Source: Limnomonas spitsbergensis
Taxonomy: Eukaryota; Chlorophyta; Chlorophyceae; Chlamydomonadales
Direction of reading: 5' to 3'
Length of the DNA stretch: 64,000 bases
Assembly (NCBI GenBank): GCA_037349105.1
Contig: JAYJMM010000100.1
Coordinates: forward strand, 2,505,001-2,569,000
Part shown: piece by piece, positions 35,919 to 50,200 of the stretch
How positions within the stretch are numbered: position 1 is the stretch's first letter
Layout of the letters: the number at the start of each line of letters is the position of its first letter
Position numbers and translations under genes: made by a program
Notes under the pieces: generated by a model
Seen by the model: only the letters and a program-made list of their open reading frames with translations
What the model was told of the DNA's origin: nothing
The model's database searches: none

Positions 35919-38194
35919 GTATAATGGATGTCTGGTATGCACAATGAGTGGTCGGATAGACCGGTGGCTCCTGCTTTGGGGGGAAGCATCGTTGTAATGG
36001 ATGTCTGGTATGCACAATGATGTGCAAGAGTTAAGTATTTGCACGGCATGCAATTACTGTTGCAGGGTTTTTAATGGCATCTTAGGTGGTGATGCCAATA
36101 GAGAGTGTACTAGTTATGTGCCTTGCATGGTGTTCCATCTCTTTGTATATGGTGCCGGAGGTTCCTCGCAAACCGAGGATGAACTTGTCCAATGCTTGTA
36201 GCTTTTTGAACTATCTTTGTGAGCTCGTTTGAGCATACTGACGGTTCATACTGTTCATACAGTTCTTCACAAGTACGAGGATGTTGGTGTCCTTGGGTTG
36301 CTCTGCCTTTAAATGGCCATGGCATTGGGATGGATTGTCTCCTTCACTTGATTGGCTTGTGCTCGAAGCCTGAAACTAGGTGCCTTTAGTTGGTTGGTTG
36401 AGTCGGTGCTCCAATAGTCTAGGCACACTTTCCCAGGGTCAGCCACGACCAGCAGGGAGCCATTTATCCTCCCTTGTTGGCCTGGTAATCTGGTAGCTGC
36501 CCATGGCCGTTGGCGTGTTGGTGAATTCCGTCCATGATTTGTGACAAGAGCACTGCCAGTGCCATGCACTCGTTTGGGGGAATCTAGTTGCTCAACATTC
36601 CAAACGTTATCCATTCGCATGTGCCTGAATCCTTTGGGACCGGTTTGCGTGTTCTGTGAAATGGAAGTTGCAATGTACATTGTTTGACGAAACGGTTCAC
36701 ACAGTTTTGCTTGTCCGTTTACTATTTACTCGAACTCTGCCTGGTTTTAACGACATGCCCTCTAGGCCGTTTTTTCCCGAGCTGTGGTAATTTGAAGGGC
36801 AATTTTGTTGCCCTAGCCTTGGCCTCAACCCTTGTTGGTCTAGTAGCATCTTGCAGACTGCGAACAGACATTTTGTGCATGCCCAAATATGTAACGTAAT
36901 TTACTTGATATTGAAGGACATACCTAGTTTTAATGATAGTGGAGGGTAAAGGTCTCCACCTGTCCAAGAGGTCCTTGGCAGCAGCCTATATACCTCAACA
37001 TATGCCTGGTGCAGTGCTTAGGAGGACAAGCATGGCACTCACACAATGTGTCACGGTTGCAAAGTTGTTAAACCGCTTACACAACAAGGAAGAATATAGA
37101 AAAAGGCAACAAAACATCTCCCCTTCAAGTCACTTTCCTCCCGAACAGACAGAAGGGCGCCCACGCGGCAAGCCTTTTGAGCAGGTCCAGATTTGTTATG
37201 TCATGAACTGCGAAATGAAGGATTACTGAGTTCCAGAGACGTGAGTCAATGTCGTTACACCTCTGGGCCCTGCACAAAAAGGCTCGGCCTTGTGGCACCT
37301 AACTAAAGAAAGACGTGAACATGGGTTGGTTGTCAGCCAAAGGTCGATTCACTTTCCCACGATGGGGGTTTTGACTCCTTTTGCTATAATTATTTTGCTA
37401 AATATCGCAACCCTCATGATAAGGTGATGGGGCCATGCCCCTGCAGCTGATCCAGAGGAAATATTAAAACTGCGTCCCGCAAGCTTGAGAGGGTGAAGGA
37501 AACAGAGCGGCATGGGCCGAAGCCACCTTCGCACCGTCACCCCCATTACAAGCAGAATGATAACATATTTATCTACCCACCGCACCCGTGCAGACACCAC
37601 CGGCGTACATGAGTTAACGACATTGCACATCTCGGTCCTGCTCAAAATGGCGCGGCGCCCCCCCAACACCGACACAACTGTTTAGTTGGCAACATGGTGG
37701 GAGACGGCTGTCCGACCATTGCTAATAAGTGATTGAGCCGCAAGGTCCGATACACCCGCTTCGTACTGCTTCCATGGGTTCATCACTTGAGCACTTGAAG
37801 ATCATACACCACCTGTGTGCACATGGTGTGCATAAGTGTGGATATGGTTTGCAGGAGTGGACATGGTGTGGATATGGTGCGAACAAGTGTGGACAAAGGG
37901 TGGATATGCACCGGGCAAACGAAAGTGGGGCTGCCCTGGTTAACGGGCCGGCCTGGAATGTTTCAGCATCCATATAGCCTTGCGACCAGGAACGCAGCCG
38001 TGCAGCCATGTAACCATACAAACAGCCATGCATCCATGCGACCATCCATGAGGCAATGAAACCATAAAGCGGCCATGCAGCCATGCATCCATCCGTACAG
38101 GTGTACAGCCTTGCGTCATCTCACAGCCAGAGCGTCTGCACGTGAGGAAATACCCTGCCCATGTCATCCTCTTGTGGCGTACATCCAGAAGCCT

Positions 38195-38292
38195 TGCATG
38201 TCAGCATGCAGCTGTACAGCTATGCGACCAAGTCAGCATGCATGCAGTTATGCTGCCATGTCCGCATGCAGCTATACAGCTATGCGGCCATG
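38195..38292. repeat. Copies of PDE12 stop-codon end
   Basis: The plus-strand sequence around the stop (GTCAGCATGCATGCAGCA) recurs at about 38199 and 38232, with ACAGCTATGCG(G/A)CCA between. These are copies just beyond the end of the minus-strand gene. Confidence 0.7.
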
Positions 38293-41200
38293 TCAGCATG
38301 CATGCAGCATCAGCCTCACCGCCAGATGGTCCGAAGGGAACGCGCGGGAGGGGATGAAGCTGCCAATCTCTTCCTCGCTTGGCATTCGCACTGTCGCCAC
38401 CGTCTGCATGAGACGAGGACAAGTAATGACCATGCGTGGCTCATAAAAGTAATGACCATGCGTGGCTCATACAAGTAATTACCATGCGTGGCTCATAAAA
38501 GTAATGACCATGCGTGGCTCATACAAGTAATTACCATGCGTGGCTCATAAAATTGATGACCATGATTTATGAACCATGCACATGGGGATGGAAGCTTCCG
38601 ATCTCTTCACTGCTCGACATCCGCACTGTTGCCACAATCTGCACCCCCTGGCTTGCGCCATGCACGCGGCAATGTAGCATCATACAGCATACAGGTCAAG
38701 CCGGATTGCAACAACACCAAAGCAGCACCGTGGTAGCACCCGGTGCGGCACAGGCTAAGCAGGATTGTGCCACCTTGGCAACGAAAGACGGCTTGTCTGA
38801 TCCATTGGAATCCGCATCGGCTGTTGGTACGATGTCAATGCAAAAGCGCCCAGCAGCACTTTCTCCCAAACATGTCATGGTAGCGCAATCCCTGTATAAG
38901 CCTGCATAGTGCATACCGCATACCGGTATTAATGTTTCATGTTACCGGTATGCAAGTTTAATTTTATGTACCGGTAGTTTAATTGTAGTAATATTTACTT
39001 TTATTAATGCACCGGTACATGAAAGACAACCGTTAATAAAAAGACCTGCTCGCAATACTTCACCTGTGCCATATTGTGTGTCAGACCGTGTGGAGATACC
39101 TTTTTGTTTTTCAAAGAGCCAGGCCATGCAAATCGGAGGTTCAGAGAGAAGCTCACCGACTGGCGAATGCAGCGCAAGGAAATCAGTCAACAATACACGG
39201 CGTCCCACAAAACGCTTCCAAAAGACATTTCTGCCCATCAGAATCAAGGCCGCCATCACCTGAGAAACTAAAAATCCTGGCAAAAATGCTAGCAAAAAAA
39301 GGACGGTACATGCACTATTGGTTACCCTGATACCACACTTCAGCCCAAACCCTGAACCTGTTTTCACACTTCCGCCCATAAAGTGGAACATCAAGGCTGG
39401 CGAATTACCTCAATGTAACTCAAACCAAATCGCTCCACTTACACCCACAACCCTAGACCCTAGATCCTGAACTTCATATCACACTTCAACCCGTAGCCCT
39501 AAATCCTAGATCCTAAACTTCATGTCACACTTCAGCCCGTGCTAAACCATAAACAAGGGTCGCGTTCCCAGATTTTCGGCAGGTACCACGACATTTAGAG
39601 AGTTCACCGCTTCATCTTCATCATCGGCAAGCTTGGGCAGGGAACTCACCTCCATGCGATCTGGGTCACTCCACACATAGTCCACACATAGTCCACCCTC
39701 ACCTCCATGCGATCTGGGTCACTCCACACATAGTCCACACATAGTCCACCCTCACCTCAATGCGATCTGGATCACTCCACACATAATCCACACATAGTCC
39801 ACACATAGTCCACCCTCACCTCAATGCGATCTGGGTCACTCCACACACAGTCCACACATGGTCCACACTCACCTCAATGCGATCTGGGTCACTCCACACA
39901 TAGTCCAGCAGCGCCTTGTAACCGCTAGTGTAGTTACTGCAGGAGTTACAATCAACGAGTTGCAGTTTTTACAACTGAAACAGGAGTGGAAATGTGCAGG
40001 ATAGCATCTTCAGAACCCGGACAGCAAACCTGTCATGCCCATTTCCAAATGCATTATATCAGGTCAAACCAGGGAGGCGCAAACAGAAGATATCGTCTTG
40101 CTAAATTTTTACCCCCTAAAGTTTTCTTTTTAATCTTGTGTACGCTATTCGTGACTAGTAACCAATAATTTTGCGCAAAAGCAATCTGCAGGTGCAGTAT
40201 ATTATTTCTTTATTTCTTTCTCTATCGGGAAAGGTCATTTACAAATGCACATATTAAAAAATAATTTACATATTAAAAAATAAAATGAGTTACATATTAA
40301 AAAATAATTTACATATTAAAAAAAAATGAGTTAACAAATTACTATTTTAACACGTATACATTTTCCCTCTTCCCCTCTCACCTAAAGGGTGTGCGAAGAT
40401 CATCAGCGCTGCGCAGGCCGCGGCCCGAAGCTGAGCAGCAGCTGGCAGGAAGCTGCACGTCCAATCCCACCAGCGGGACAGAATGTGGCCGAGCTGTATC
40501 GGGAAGGGAAGGAAGGGGGGGGGGGTATAGAAGGAACTCAATGTACTAGGGCAGAATGTGGCCGAGCTACATTGGGAAGGGAAGGGGGAGGGGGGATATA
40601 ATGGTAACCAACTAAATGCAGCTGATACAAATGGCCGAGCTGCATCGGGAATGGGGGACGGGGAGAAGATTTATGTCCGAATGAGGGGAGTCAAGGGTTG
40701 GGCCGTTGATGGAGCTTTGCATCTCCACTGGCCGGACGATCAATACGGTATTTAAAAGTATTAAAAGTAGACAAATGTTTATTTTATACCCCAGGGGAGG
40801 CAATTTAAGTCTACGAGAGATAAATTATACGCATAAATAGAAGAAACAAATAAACAGAAAAAGTCGAGTATGAGGCATGTAACACCTTCAACATGCAACA
40901 CCAGAAGAAAGCAACATCACAACATGCAGCACCAGAGGAAAGCAACATCACAACACGCAATACCAAAAGATAAAAACAACTGGATCACGACATCGTTCCT
41001 ATTTGTTTCCTATCCTGAGCGCCCGATGGCCTACCTTTTCCGTTAGGCCTCTCATCGTCGAGGCCCTTAGCGCCCGTGGCGTCAAACGGCAGCTTGCTAT
41101 CCGCAACCACCAGAGCAGCAGCATTCGCAGCAGCAGCAGCATTCGTAGCAGCAGCAGCAGTTGCCAGCTTCCCTCCGGGCGGCTTTGGTGCCGATGCCTG

Positions 41201-44200
41201 CTGCTCCTCGCTGCCGTCCTCTTCCTCCTGGACACAGAGACAGGTGGGTGGTTGACGGTTGAATGGTTGGTGGTTAAATGGATTGGAATATAGGATATTA
41301 GGGTTTCCGTCAAAGCTCAAAACCTATGGGACGTAAGCCAGGTTATAGCTGAGGTGTAGCTGAAGCACCCTATGGGCCGTGACCCGGGTTGTAGCTGAGG
41401 TGTAGCTGCAGCACCGTACAGGCCGTATGCGGGGATGTAGCTGAGGTGTAGCTGAAGCACCCTATGGGCCGGAAGCCAGGTTGTAGCTGAGGTGTAGATG
41501 AAGCACCCTATGGGCCGTGACCTGGGTTGTAGCTGAGGTGTAGCTGCAGCACCCTACAGGCCGAATGCGGGGATGTAGCTGAGGTGTAGCTGAAGCACCC
41601 TATGGGCCGGAAGCCAGGTTGTAGCTGAGGTGTAGATGAAGCACCCTAAATGTAACACGTGGTAGGGTCGTACGCTACGGGTCGTTATAGAGGCTTCAGG
41701 CTTGGAAAGATCCGCCGTACGTTGACAGAGAAAACAAAGGGAACCATGCCCTGCGAGAGCTTAGGGTTATGAGTTTAAAACTTGGGGTTTAGGGCTTAGG
41801 GCTAAGGAGATAGTGCGGCATGGGCCGTTGCTCAGATTCCAAAGCCTGCTGATCCTTGCTATCCTCCTCCTGGGAGCGAGAGGGGTTGGAGGTTGGGGTG
41901 AAGGGTTTGAAATATAGGGTTCATGGCTCAGTTTGCAAGCTCTTGCTTTCCTCCTCCGCCTCCTCCTTTTCCTGGACACCAGGGAGGTATGATATTTAGG
42001 GGAAGTGGCTCAGGTTGCAAAGCCAGCCCATCCATGCCCTCCTCCTTTTCCTGGACCCCAGAGAGGCTGGAGAGGTTGATGGATTTCGGTTTGCTTTTTT
42101 CATATCCCTATGATGCAAATGGACGCGTCTCATGATTCATGACACGACCCAGGCTACCTGACGCACAAATCCTACCATGCCCCATTTAAAGGCCGCGCCT
42201 TGGTCCCAGTCCCAGTGGTTGGCGTCCAGGCGTCCCGACTTGAGAAGCTCCAAGACACCTATCAGCAGGAACAGAAGCATCCGGAATAGAGACGAAAGGG
42301 GGGGAGATGAGGAATTAAACCCTAAACCCTCAAGGCGACAGGGGAAACCTAAGGCATGGATGGCAACATCAGCACACAGAGAAAGTAGCTGTCCAAATCC
42401 CAGGTGTAACACCTTGTTCAAGCAACATCCCGTACGTAACATGCAACATCCCGTCCGTGCAACACCCCGGGATAACAACATTAACCTCACGCAAGTATGC
42501 AACACCTTGTTCACGCAACATCCCCTTCGTGCAACATCCCATACACAACATGCAACACCCCGAACGTGCAACACCCCGGGAATGCAACACCAACCACATG
42601 CAAGTACGCAACACCAGTTTTCCATGTCTTGCAACACCTCTCACCGGGAACGCCATCATTGAGGTCGCTGTTCAGATCCCCGCAGAAGATCAGGGCTGGA
42701 GGAAACTGTGGAGAAGCTGGATCCGCCTCTGCCTCCGCCTCCGCCCCTGTCCCCGTAGGGGCATCGGCTACGCCTGTTGCTGCTGTGTGCGGCCCCTCGG
42801 CCATGAGCGCGTCCGCCTCTTCTAGGATCGCGGCCGTGTGCATAGTGCGAATGTGCGGCGCGTAGGGGTGGTAGAACAGGTGCGTGTTGACAATGCAGAG
42901 GTTGGGAAGATCTGTGAGTGGGGTACATGTGGGGGGGTAGGGTTTAGGGTTAGGGGCTTAGGGTTAAGTGTGTGGGGGGAAGGGAGGGACGAGACTCAAT
43001 CAATCGTTGTAGGCTGCGAGGAGAGGAGTTGCAGCGTGGTTGGTAGAACAGGTGCGTGTTGACGGTGCAGAGGTTGGGAAGACCTGTGAGTGGTGTGTGT
43101 GTGGGGGGGAGAAGGGAGGGACAGGAATGAATCAATCATTGTGGGCTGTGTGGAGAGTGGTTGCGGCGCGGTTGGTAGAACAGGTGCGACGATGCAGATG
43201 TTGGGACTACCTGCAGGAGGAGGCGGACATCAACGAAACGACGGGGGCAATGAGACAAAGGGGGCAATGAGACAAAGGGGGCAAACGTGCGGCGCGTAGG
43301 GGTGGTCGAAAATGTGCCTATCGTCGATGCAGAGGTTAGGAAGATCCGTTGGTGTGTGTGTGGGGGGGGGGGGAGGACGTAAATGACCAAGTAAATCAAA
43401 GTAGTAGTGGGTTGTGAGGGAGGAGGAGGTGCGTGTGCACATAGGGGTGGTAGAACAGGTGCGTGTTGATGATGGAGAGGTTGGGAAGATCTGTAAGTTG
43501 TATATTTGTGCAGAGGGCAGGAACGCAAATTATTCAATTATCGATCAGTGGGGTTCGGAGAAAATAAAAAATGGTAATACTCCCTCCCGCCCACATAACT
43601 ACTGGTACCTTGATGAAGATAAATGAATACTTATGAGGCCAAGGAAACCCTGCAGCACGAGCCGGGTCCGCTGAAGCGATGCTTTTGTTAAGGAGGTAGA
43701 TAAATGGAAAATAACAAATGGTGGGCGGAAGGTTTAGGAAGCTGTGCGGCGGGTGTGGTAGTCTGAACAAGAGCATGTTTACCACACGCAGGTAAGCCCC
43801 TCTAGTAAGCAAAATGAATTCTTTAAGAGCTGCCATCAGGGCAAACTGTCGACAAGACTCTTAATTTCCGACTGAAACAGGCATTGACAACCGATAAATA
43901 GTCATTTCATTGATCCCTCAATACCCCTAACAAAGTAAATTACGAGGGAAGGCAAATATACAGTGACACAAATGTATTGGCAAGGCAAATCTTTATACCC
44001 TGGCATATCCATATAAAATACAAATAAACGTGCATCAGTATATCATTTTTTTTTAAATGCAGCAGGGTTCAGCGCCAGAATGGCAACCCGGGCGACTGGC
44101 ACATCAACATTTTGTTTCTCGAATAGCGATTTGATTTACCCCCCCCCCATCCTCTTCAGTCCACACTCCCCCTCACCGTCCCCTGCTGCTGCTGAGGCGG

Positions 44201-47200
44201 CGGCATCTGCTGCTGCGGGGTTGCTTGCCAGAATGGTGACCTGAGCGACAGTCGTCACCTTCTGCAGCGCGCGGCTTAGCTCTGGAGACGCCTCCAGCAT
44301 GGGTCGCCAGTGTGCGTGCGAGGGGGCCAGGGGCTGTACAAGGCAGGAGGTGTGAGAGGTGTGGAAGATGCGAAAGGTGTGGGAGATGTTAAAGGTGTGG
44401 GGGGAAGGTGGGAGGAATGTGTGAGGGAAAGGTGTGAGAGAAAGGTGGATGGAGAATGTGTGAGAGAAAGGAGTGAGAGATATGTGTGAGAGACATGTGC
44501 AGGGGAAAAGTGTGGGAGAAAAGTGTGGGAGAAAGGAGTGGGATACAAAGTGTGGGACAAAGCTGTGAGGCATGTGCATGGGGGAGGGTTGTGAGAGAGC
44601 GGCGACACGAAATGTATGATGGGAGGGTGTGGAGTCCTTGAATGGTGTGAGAAGGATGAGAGATCATGGATTTCCCTGAGCGGCCATCCCTGGCCAATCG
44701 CAAGCAGAGGCCAAGGGCCCGAGCAGTAGGGCCGTGTGCAACCGGCCCGTTCTGCCAGAGGCCGCGATGCAGCTGAACTGTGGCTGAACTGTAGCCGAAC
44801 GGTAGCTAAACTGTAGCTGAACTGTAGCCATAATGTAGCTGAATCACGCACACAAAAAGGGTGATGGATTCGGGCCGCGTGCGTCTTCCTTTTGTGGACG
44901 GGCCCGTAGACATCCATGGGAGGCGTCAACCTCAGTGTACCAATCAATACCGAACCCTCGAAAAAGGTGCAGAATTTGAACCTGATAGGCATGGCCAATT
45001 GACCTAGGGACGGGCCAGGGCTTGCCTGTTCCATCCACTATCCACCAATAAGTTACTTTCTAATTCGTGTCGCTGGTTTCCCCCCGCTTTGCTCTGCCAG
45101 GCCCTTTCGAAAAGGGCTGTGGAAGGTTGCCTTTACTTCGTAACAACAACCACCCACCTTTCCCACCATTCAGATCTTCCCTCCTCCCTCCCTCAAACCT
45201 CCACCCCTCCTCCATCCGCCTTCCGCCAAACCCTTACACAAATTTAAATCCGGAACCATCAACCCATCCCTCCACACCTCACCTCACCTCCCCACACCAT
45301 CACCACACTGCACCTCCCCCACTACTTCATGCAACCTCCCCTCTTCCCCTACCTCCCACAGCAATCCCAAGTGACACTTCCTAACACACCTTACACCCCC
45401 CCCCTCCACACCTCTCATCTCCCCATCACCCCTCCACACCTTTCACCTCCCCCATCACCCCTCTCACCTCCCCATCACCCCTCGACACCATTCATCTCCC
45501 CCATCACCCCTCCACACATCTCATCTCCCCCGTCACCCCTCCACACCTCTCACCTCCCCCATCACCCCTCTCACCTCCCCCACCACCCCTCTCACTTCCC
45601 CCATCACCCCTCTCAACTCCCCCCATCACCCCTCCACACCTGTCACCTCCCCCATCATCCCTCCACACCTCTCACCTCCCCCATCACCCCTCTCACCTCC
45701 CCCATCACCCCTCCACACTTCCTTGACGCTGTACCCCCCTCCACACATCTCCCACCTCCCTCAACAACATATCACGTCGTGCAACCTCGACAAAACGACA
45801 TGATCTGCCTCCACCACCCTAAACATCCACCACTCCCTCCTACACCACCCCCCTCGCATCTCCTCAACACTCCACCCCCCTCCCCACGTCTCACCTCTCT
45901 AAACACGTCCCTCGACAGCACGTCACGCCGAGCCACCTAAACAAATTGTGACACTTGCCAGAAAGTGCCCTCAAGAACATGTCCATCTGTCCTTCCCTCA
46001 CTCCTCCCACCCCCCTCCCCACATCTCCTACCTCCCTGAACACGTCCCTCAACAGCACGTTGGGTCGGGCAACCTCAGCGAAGCGGGACGCTCACCAGAA
46101 TGTGGCCCTGACCTCAATAGGATGTCCAACTGTCCATCCACCACTCCCCCCTCCCCCCAACCGCCTCCCCACATCTCCTACCTCTCTGAACACGTCCCTC
46201 AAGAGCACGTCGCGTCGTGCGACCTCAACAAAACGCGACGCCCGCCAGAACGTGGCGCTGCCCTCCTTCACCTTGCCCATTTTATTGGTGTAGCGGCTAT
46301 CATAGCCTGATGGTAGGGAGAAGGGTGTGAGCCGTGAGCGGAGGGAGATGTGCGGTAGGGTGGGGGTGTGATGTGTGTATTTGTGTGTGTGTGCTCAGGT
46401 CAGTAAACCCTCGCTCAGGTACGTTAACCCCTAACTGCTAAATACACCCAGGCATGCATGGGTCGCTCAGGTCAGTAAACCCTCGCTCAGGTACGTAAAC
46501 CCCTAACTGCTAAATACACCCAGGCATGCATGGGTCGCTCAGGTCAGTAAACCCTCGCTCAGGTACGTAAACCCCTAACTGCTAAATACACCCAGGCATG
46601 CATGGGTCGCTCAGGTCAGTAAACCCTCGCTCAGGTACGTAAACCCTTAACTGCTAAATACACCCAGGCATGCATGGGTCGCTCAGGTCAGTAAACCCTC
46701 GCTCAGGTACGTTAACCCCTAACTGCTAAATACACCCAGGTATGCATGGGTCGCTCAGGTCAGTAAACCCTCGCTCAGGTACGTAAACCCCTAACTGCTA
46801 AATACACCCAGGCATGCATGGGTCGCTCAGGTCAGTAAACCCTCGCTCAGGTACGTAAACCCCTAACTGCTAAATACACCCAGGCATGCATGGGTCGCTC
46901 AGGTCAGTAAACCCTCGCTCAGGTACGTTAACCCCTAACTGCTAAATACACCCAGGCATGCATGGGTCGCTCAGGTCAGTAAACCCTCGCTCAGGTACGT
47001 AAACCCCTAACTGCTAAATACACCTAGGCATGCATGGGTCGCTCAGGTCAGTAAACCCTCGCTCAGGTACGTAAACCCCTAACTGCTAAATACACCCAGG
47101 CATGCATGGGTCGCTCAGGTCAGTAAACCCTCGCTCAGGTACGTAAACCCCTAACTGCTAAATACACCCAGGCATGCATGGGTCGCTCAGGTCAGTAAAC

Positions 47201-50200
47201 CCTCGCTCAGGTACGTAAACCCCTAACTGCTAAATACACCCAGGCATGCATGGGTCGCTCAGGTCAGTAAACCCTCGCTCAGGTACGTAAACCCCTAACT
47301 GCTAAATACACCCAGGCATGCATGGGTCGCTCAGGTCAGTAAACCCTCGCTCAGGTACGTTAACCCCTAACTGCTAAATACACCCAGGCATGCATGGGTC
47401 GCTCAGGTCAGTAAACCCTCGCTCAGGTACGTTAACCCCTAACTGCTAAATACACCCAGGCACGCATGGGTCGCTCAGGTCAGTAAACCCTCGCTCAGGT
47501 ACGTTAACCCCTAACTGCTAAATACACCCAGGCATGCATGGGTCGCTCAGGTCAGTAAACCCTCGCTCAGGTACGTAAACCCCTAACTGCTAAATACACC
47601 CAGGCATGCATGGGTCGCTCAGGTCAGTAAACCCTCGCTCAGGTACGTTAACCCCTAACTGCTAAATACACCCAGGCATGCATGGGTCGCTCAGGTCAGT
47701 AAACCCTCGCTCAGGTACGTAAACCCCTAACTGCTAAATACACCCAGGCATGCATGGGTCGCTCAGGTCAGTAAACCCTCGCTCAGGTCAGTAAACCCCT
47801 AACTGCTAAATACACCCAGGCATGCATGGGTCGCTCAGGTCAGTAAACCCTCGCTCAGGTCAGTAAACCCCTAACTGCTAAATACACCCAGGCATGCATG
47901 GGTCGCTCAGGTCAGTAAACCCTCGCTCAGGTCAGTAAACCCCTAACTGCTAAATACACCCAGGCATGCATGGGTCGCTCAGGTCAGTAAACCCTCGCTC
48001 AGGTACGTAAACCCCTAACTGCTAAATACACCCACGCACGCACCCCTGAGTCTCATGTGGGGCTGGAAGTATTCAAAAAAGGCCCGCTCGTCCACCTCCT
48101 GGAGGCAGGCCACGTCAGGGTTGTACTGTGCCAGCTCAGCTACCACCAGCTGCTTGCGGTACTCTGGCTCGAGGTACGGAGGCGGGCAGTAGTTGAACAG
48201 GACCTGTGCAGGATGGTGTGGACGGGTGTGGAGTTGTACTGCGCCAGCTCAGCTACCACCAGCTGCTTGCAGTACTCAAGCAGCGGCCGATGGCCAGCCG
48301 ATGGCCAGCTCTTACACCCCCCCCCCCACTGCCCCTCCTCCACCTGCCCTCACCCTCACCCTCCACCTGCCCTCATCCCACCTGTTGGGCAAAGGTGCTC
48401 CCAGCATACTGATCTGCCAAGATGTTGTAGGACACCACCCGCAGGCAGCGGCCAGTGGCTGGCTCCATGCGTTGTGGCGCCCGTATGGAAATGGCAGACG
48501 GGGAGGGCCCCACCTCTATAACACCTGCGGGACGGAAAGTGTGTATTGGGGTGACTTTGTGGCCGGCTTGAAGTGGTAAGGACCCTTAATGGAAGCAGCA
48601 GACGGGGCGGGCCCAACATCCACAACCCCTGTAGGGACATAGGTGTGAATATGTGTGAATTTGTGTGGAGCGGTGCGAGGCCCAGACGTAAATGGTCAAC
48701 ATGCATGGCCCACCTCCATAAAGTGTGGATGTGTGTAAATTGATGTGGGACACATACCGGCTCTTAGCGATTTGGAGTGTGTATGGAAATTGCCGATGCG
48801 GGCGGCCCCACCTCCACAACATGTGTGGGGAAACAGTGTGGATATGTGTGAATGTATGTGGCTCAATATAGGGCAGTTTGGATTGGAGCAATACGGAACA
48901 CAACAACACATAAATGCCCCTTTCCACCCACCCCTCCCTAAATGCCCCTTTCCCCCCACCCCTCCCTAAATGCCCCTTTCCCCCCACCCCTCCATAAATG
49001 CCCCTTTCCCCCCACCCCTCCCTAAATGCCCCTTTCCCCCAACCCTCCCTAAATGCCCCCTTCCCCCCCACCCCTCCCTAAATGCCCCTTTCCCCCACCC
49101 CTCCCTAAATGCCCCCTCCCCCCCACCCCTCCCTACATGCCCCTTCCCCCCACCCCTCCCTAAATGCCCCTTTCCCCCCACCCCTCCCTAAATGCCCCTT
49201 CCCCCCACCCCTCCATAAATGCCCCTTTCCCCCCACCCCTCCCTAAATGCCCCTTTCCCCCCCACCCCTCCCTAAATGCCCCTTTCCCCCCCACCCCTCC
49301 CTAAATGCCCCTTTCCCCCCACCCCTCCCTACATGCCCCTTCCCCCCACCCCTCCCTAAATGCCCCTTCCCCCCCACCCCTCCCTAAATGCCCCTTTCCC
49401 CCCCACCCCTCCCTAAATGCCCCTTTCCCCCCACCCCTCCCTAAATGCCCCTTCCCCCCACCCCTCCCTAAATGCCCCTTCCCCCCACCCCTCCCTAAAT
49501 GCCCCTTCCCCCCCACCCCTCCCTAAATGCCCCTTTCCCCCACCCCTCCCTAAATGCCCCCTCCCCCCCACCCCTCCCTACATGCCCCTTTCCCCCCACC
49601 CCTCCCTAAATGCCCCTTCCCCCCACCCCTTCCTAAATGCCCCCTTCCCCCACCCCTCCCTAAATGCCCCCTTCCCCCCACCCCTCCCTAAATGCCCCTT
49701 CCCCCCACCCCTTCCTAAATGCCCCTTTCCCCCACCCCTCCCTAAATGCCCCTTTCCCCCACCCCTCCCTAAATGCCCCTTTTCCCCCCACCCCTCCCTA
49801 AATGCCCCTTCCCCCCCACCCCTCCCTACATGCCCCCTTCCCCCCACCCCTCCCTAAATGCCCCTTTCCCCCCACCCCTCCCTAAATGCCCCTTTCCCCC
49901 CACCCCTCCCTAAATGCCCCTTTCCCCCCACCCCTCCCTAAATGCCCCTTCCCCCCCACCCCTCCCTAAATGCCCCTTTCCCCCACCCCTCCCTAAATGC
50001 CCCTTTCCCCCACCCCTCCCTAAATGCCCCTTTTCCCCCCACCCCTCCCTAAATGCCCCTTCCCCCCCACCCCTCCCTACATGCCCCCTTCCCCCCACCC
50101 CTCCCTAAATGCCCCTTTCCCCCCACCCCTCCCTAAATGCCCCTTTCCCCCCACCCCTCCCTAAATGCCCCCTTCCCCCCACCCCTCCCTAAATGCCCCT

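Larger units (their letters stand above)
35585..38292. repeat. Intergenic region with dispersed families A and C
   Basis: 35820-36020 contains a duplicated TGTAATGGATGTCTGGTATG block split by a family C element. 36030-37130 looks unique and has no recognisable protein. Family A copies lie at 37145-37210, 37245-37310 and 37610-37670, and a family C relic at 37455-37520. 37980-38290 is CATGCAGCCATGCA-rich and merges with copies of the PDE12 stop region. Confidence 0.55.

Noticed and set aside
39640..39936. Regular repeats with apparent spacers, CRISPR-like
   Set aside because: The repeated part is the end of PDE12 exon 16 and the 'spacers' are also repeats.
40985..41320. Separate minus-strand gene ending at 40985
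   Set aside because: The frame is PDE12 exon 14 running on into its intron; a GTAGGCC donor at 41034 and phase agreement with exon 15 support splicing.
46390..48043. CRISPR-like regular direct repeats
   Set aside because: The 72-bp units are contiguous, with no unique spacers, and lie in an intron of a eukaryotic gene.
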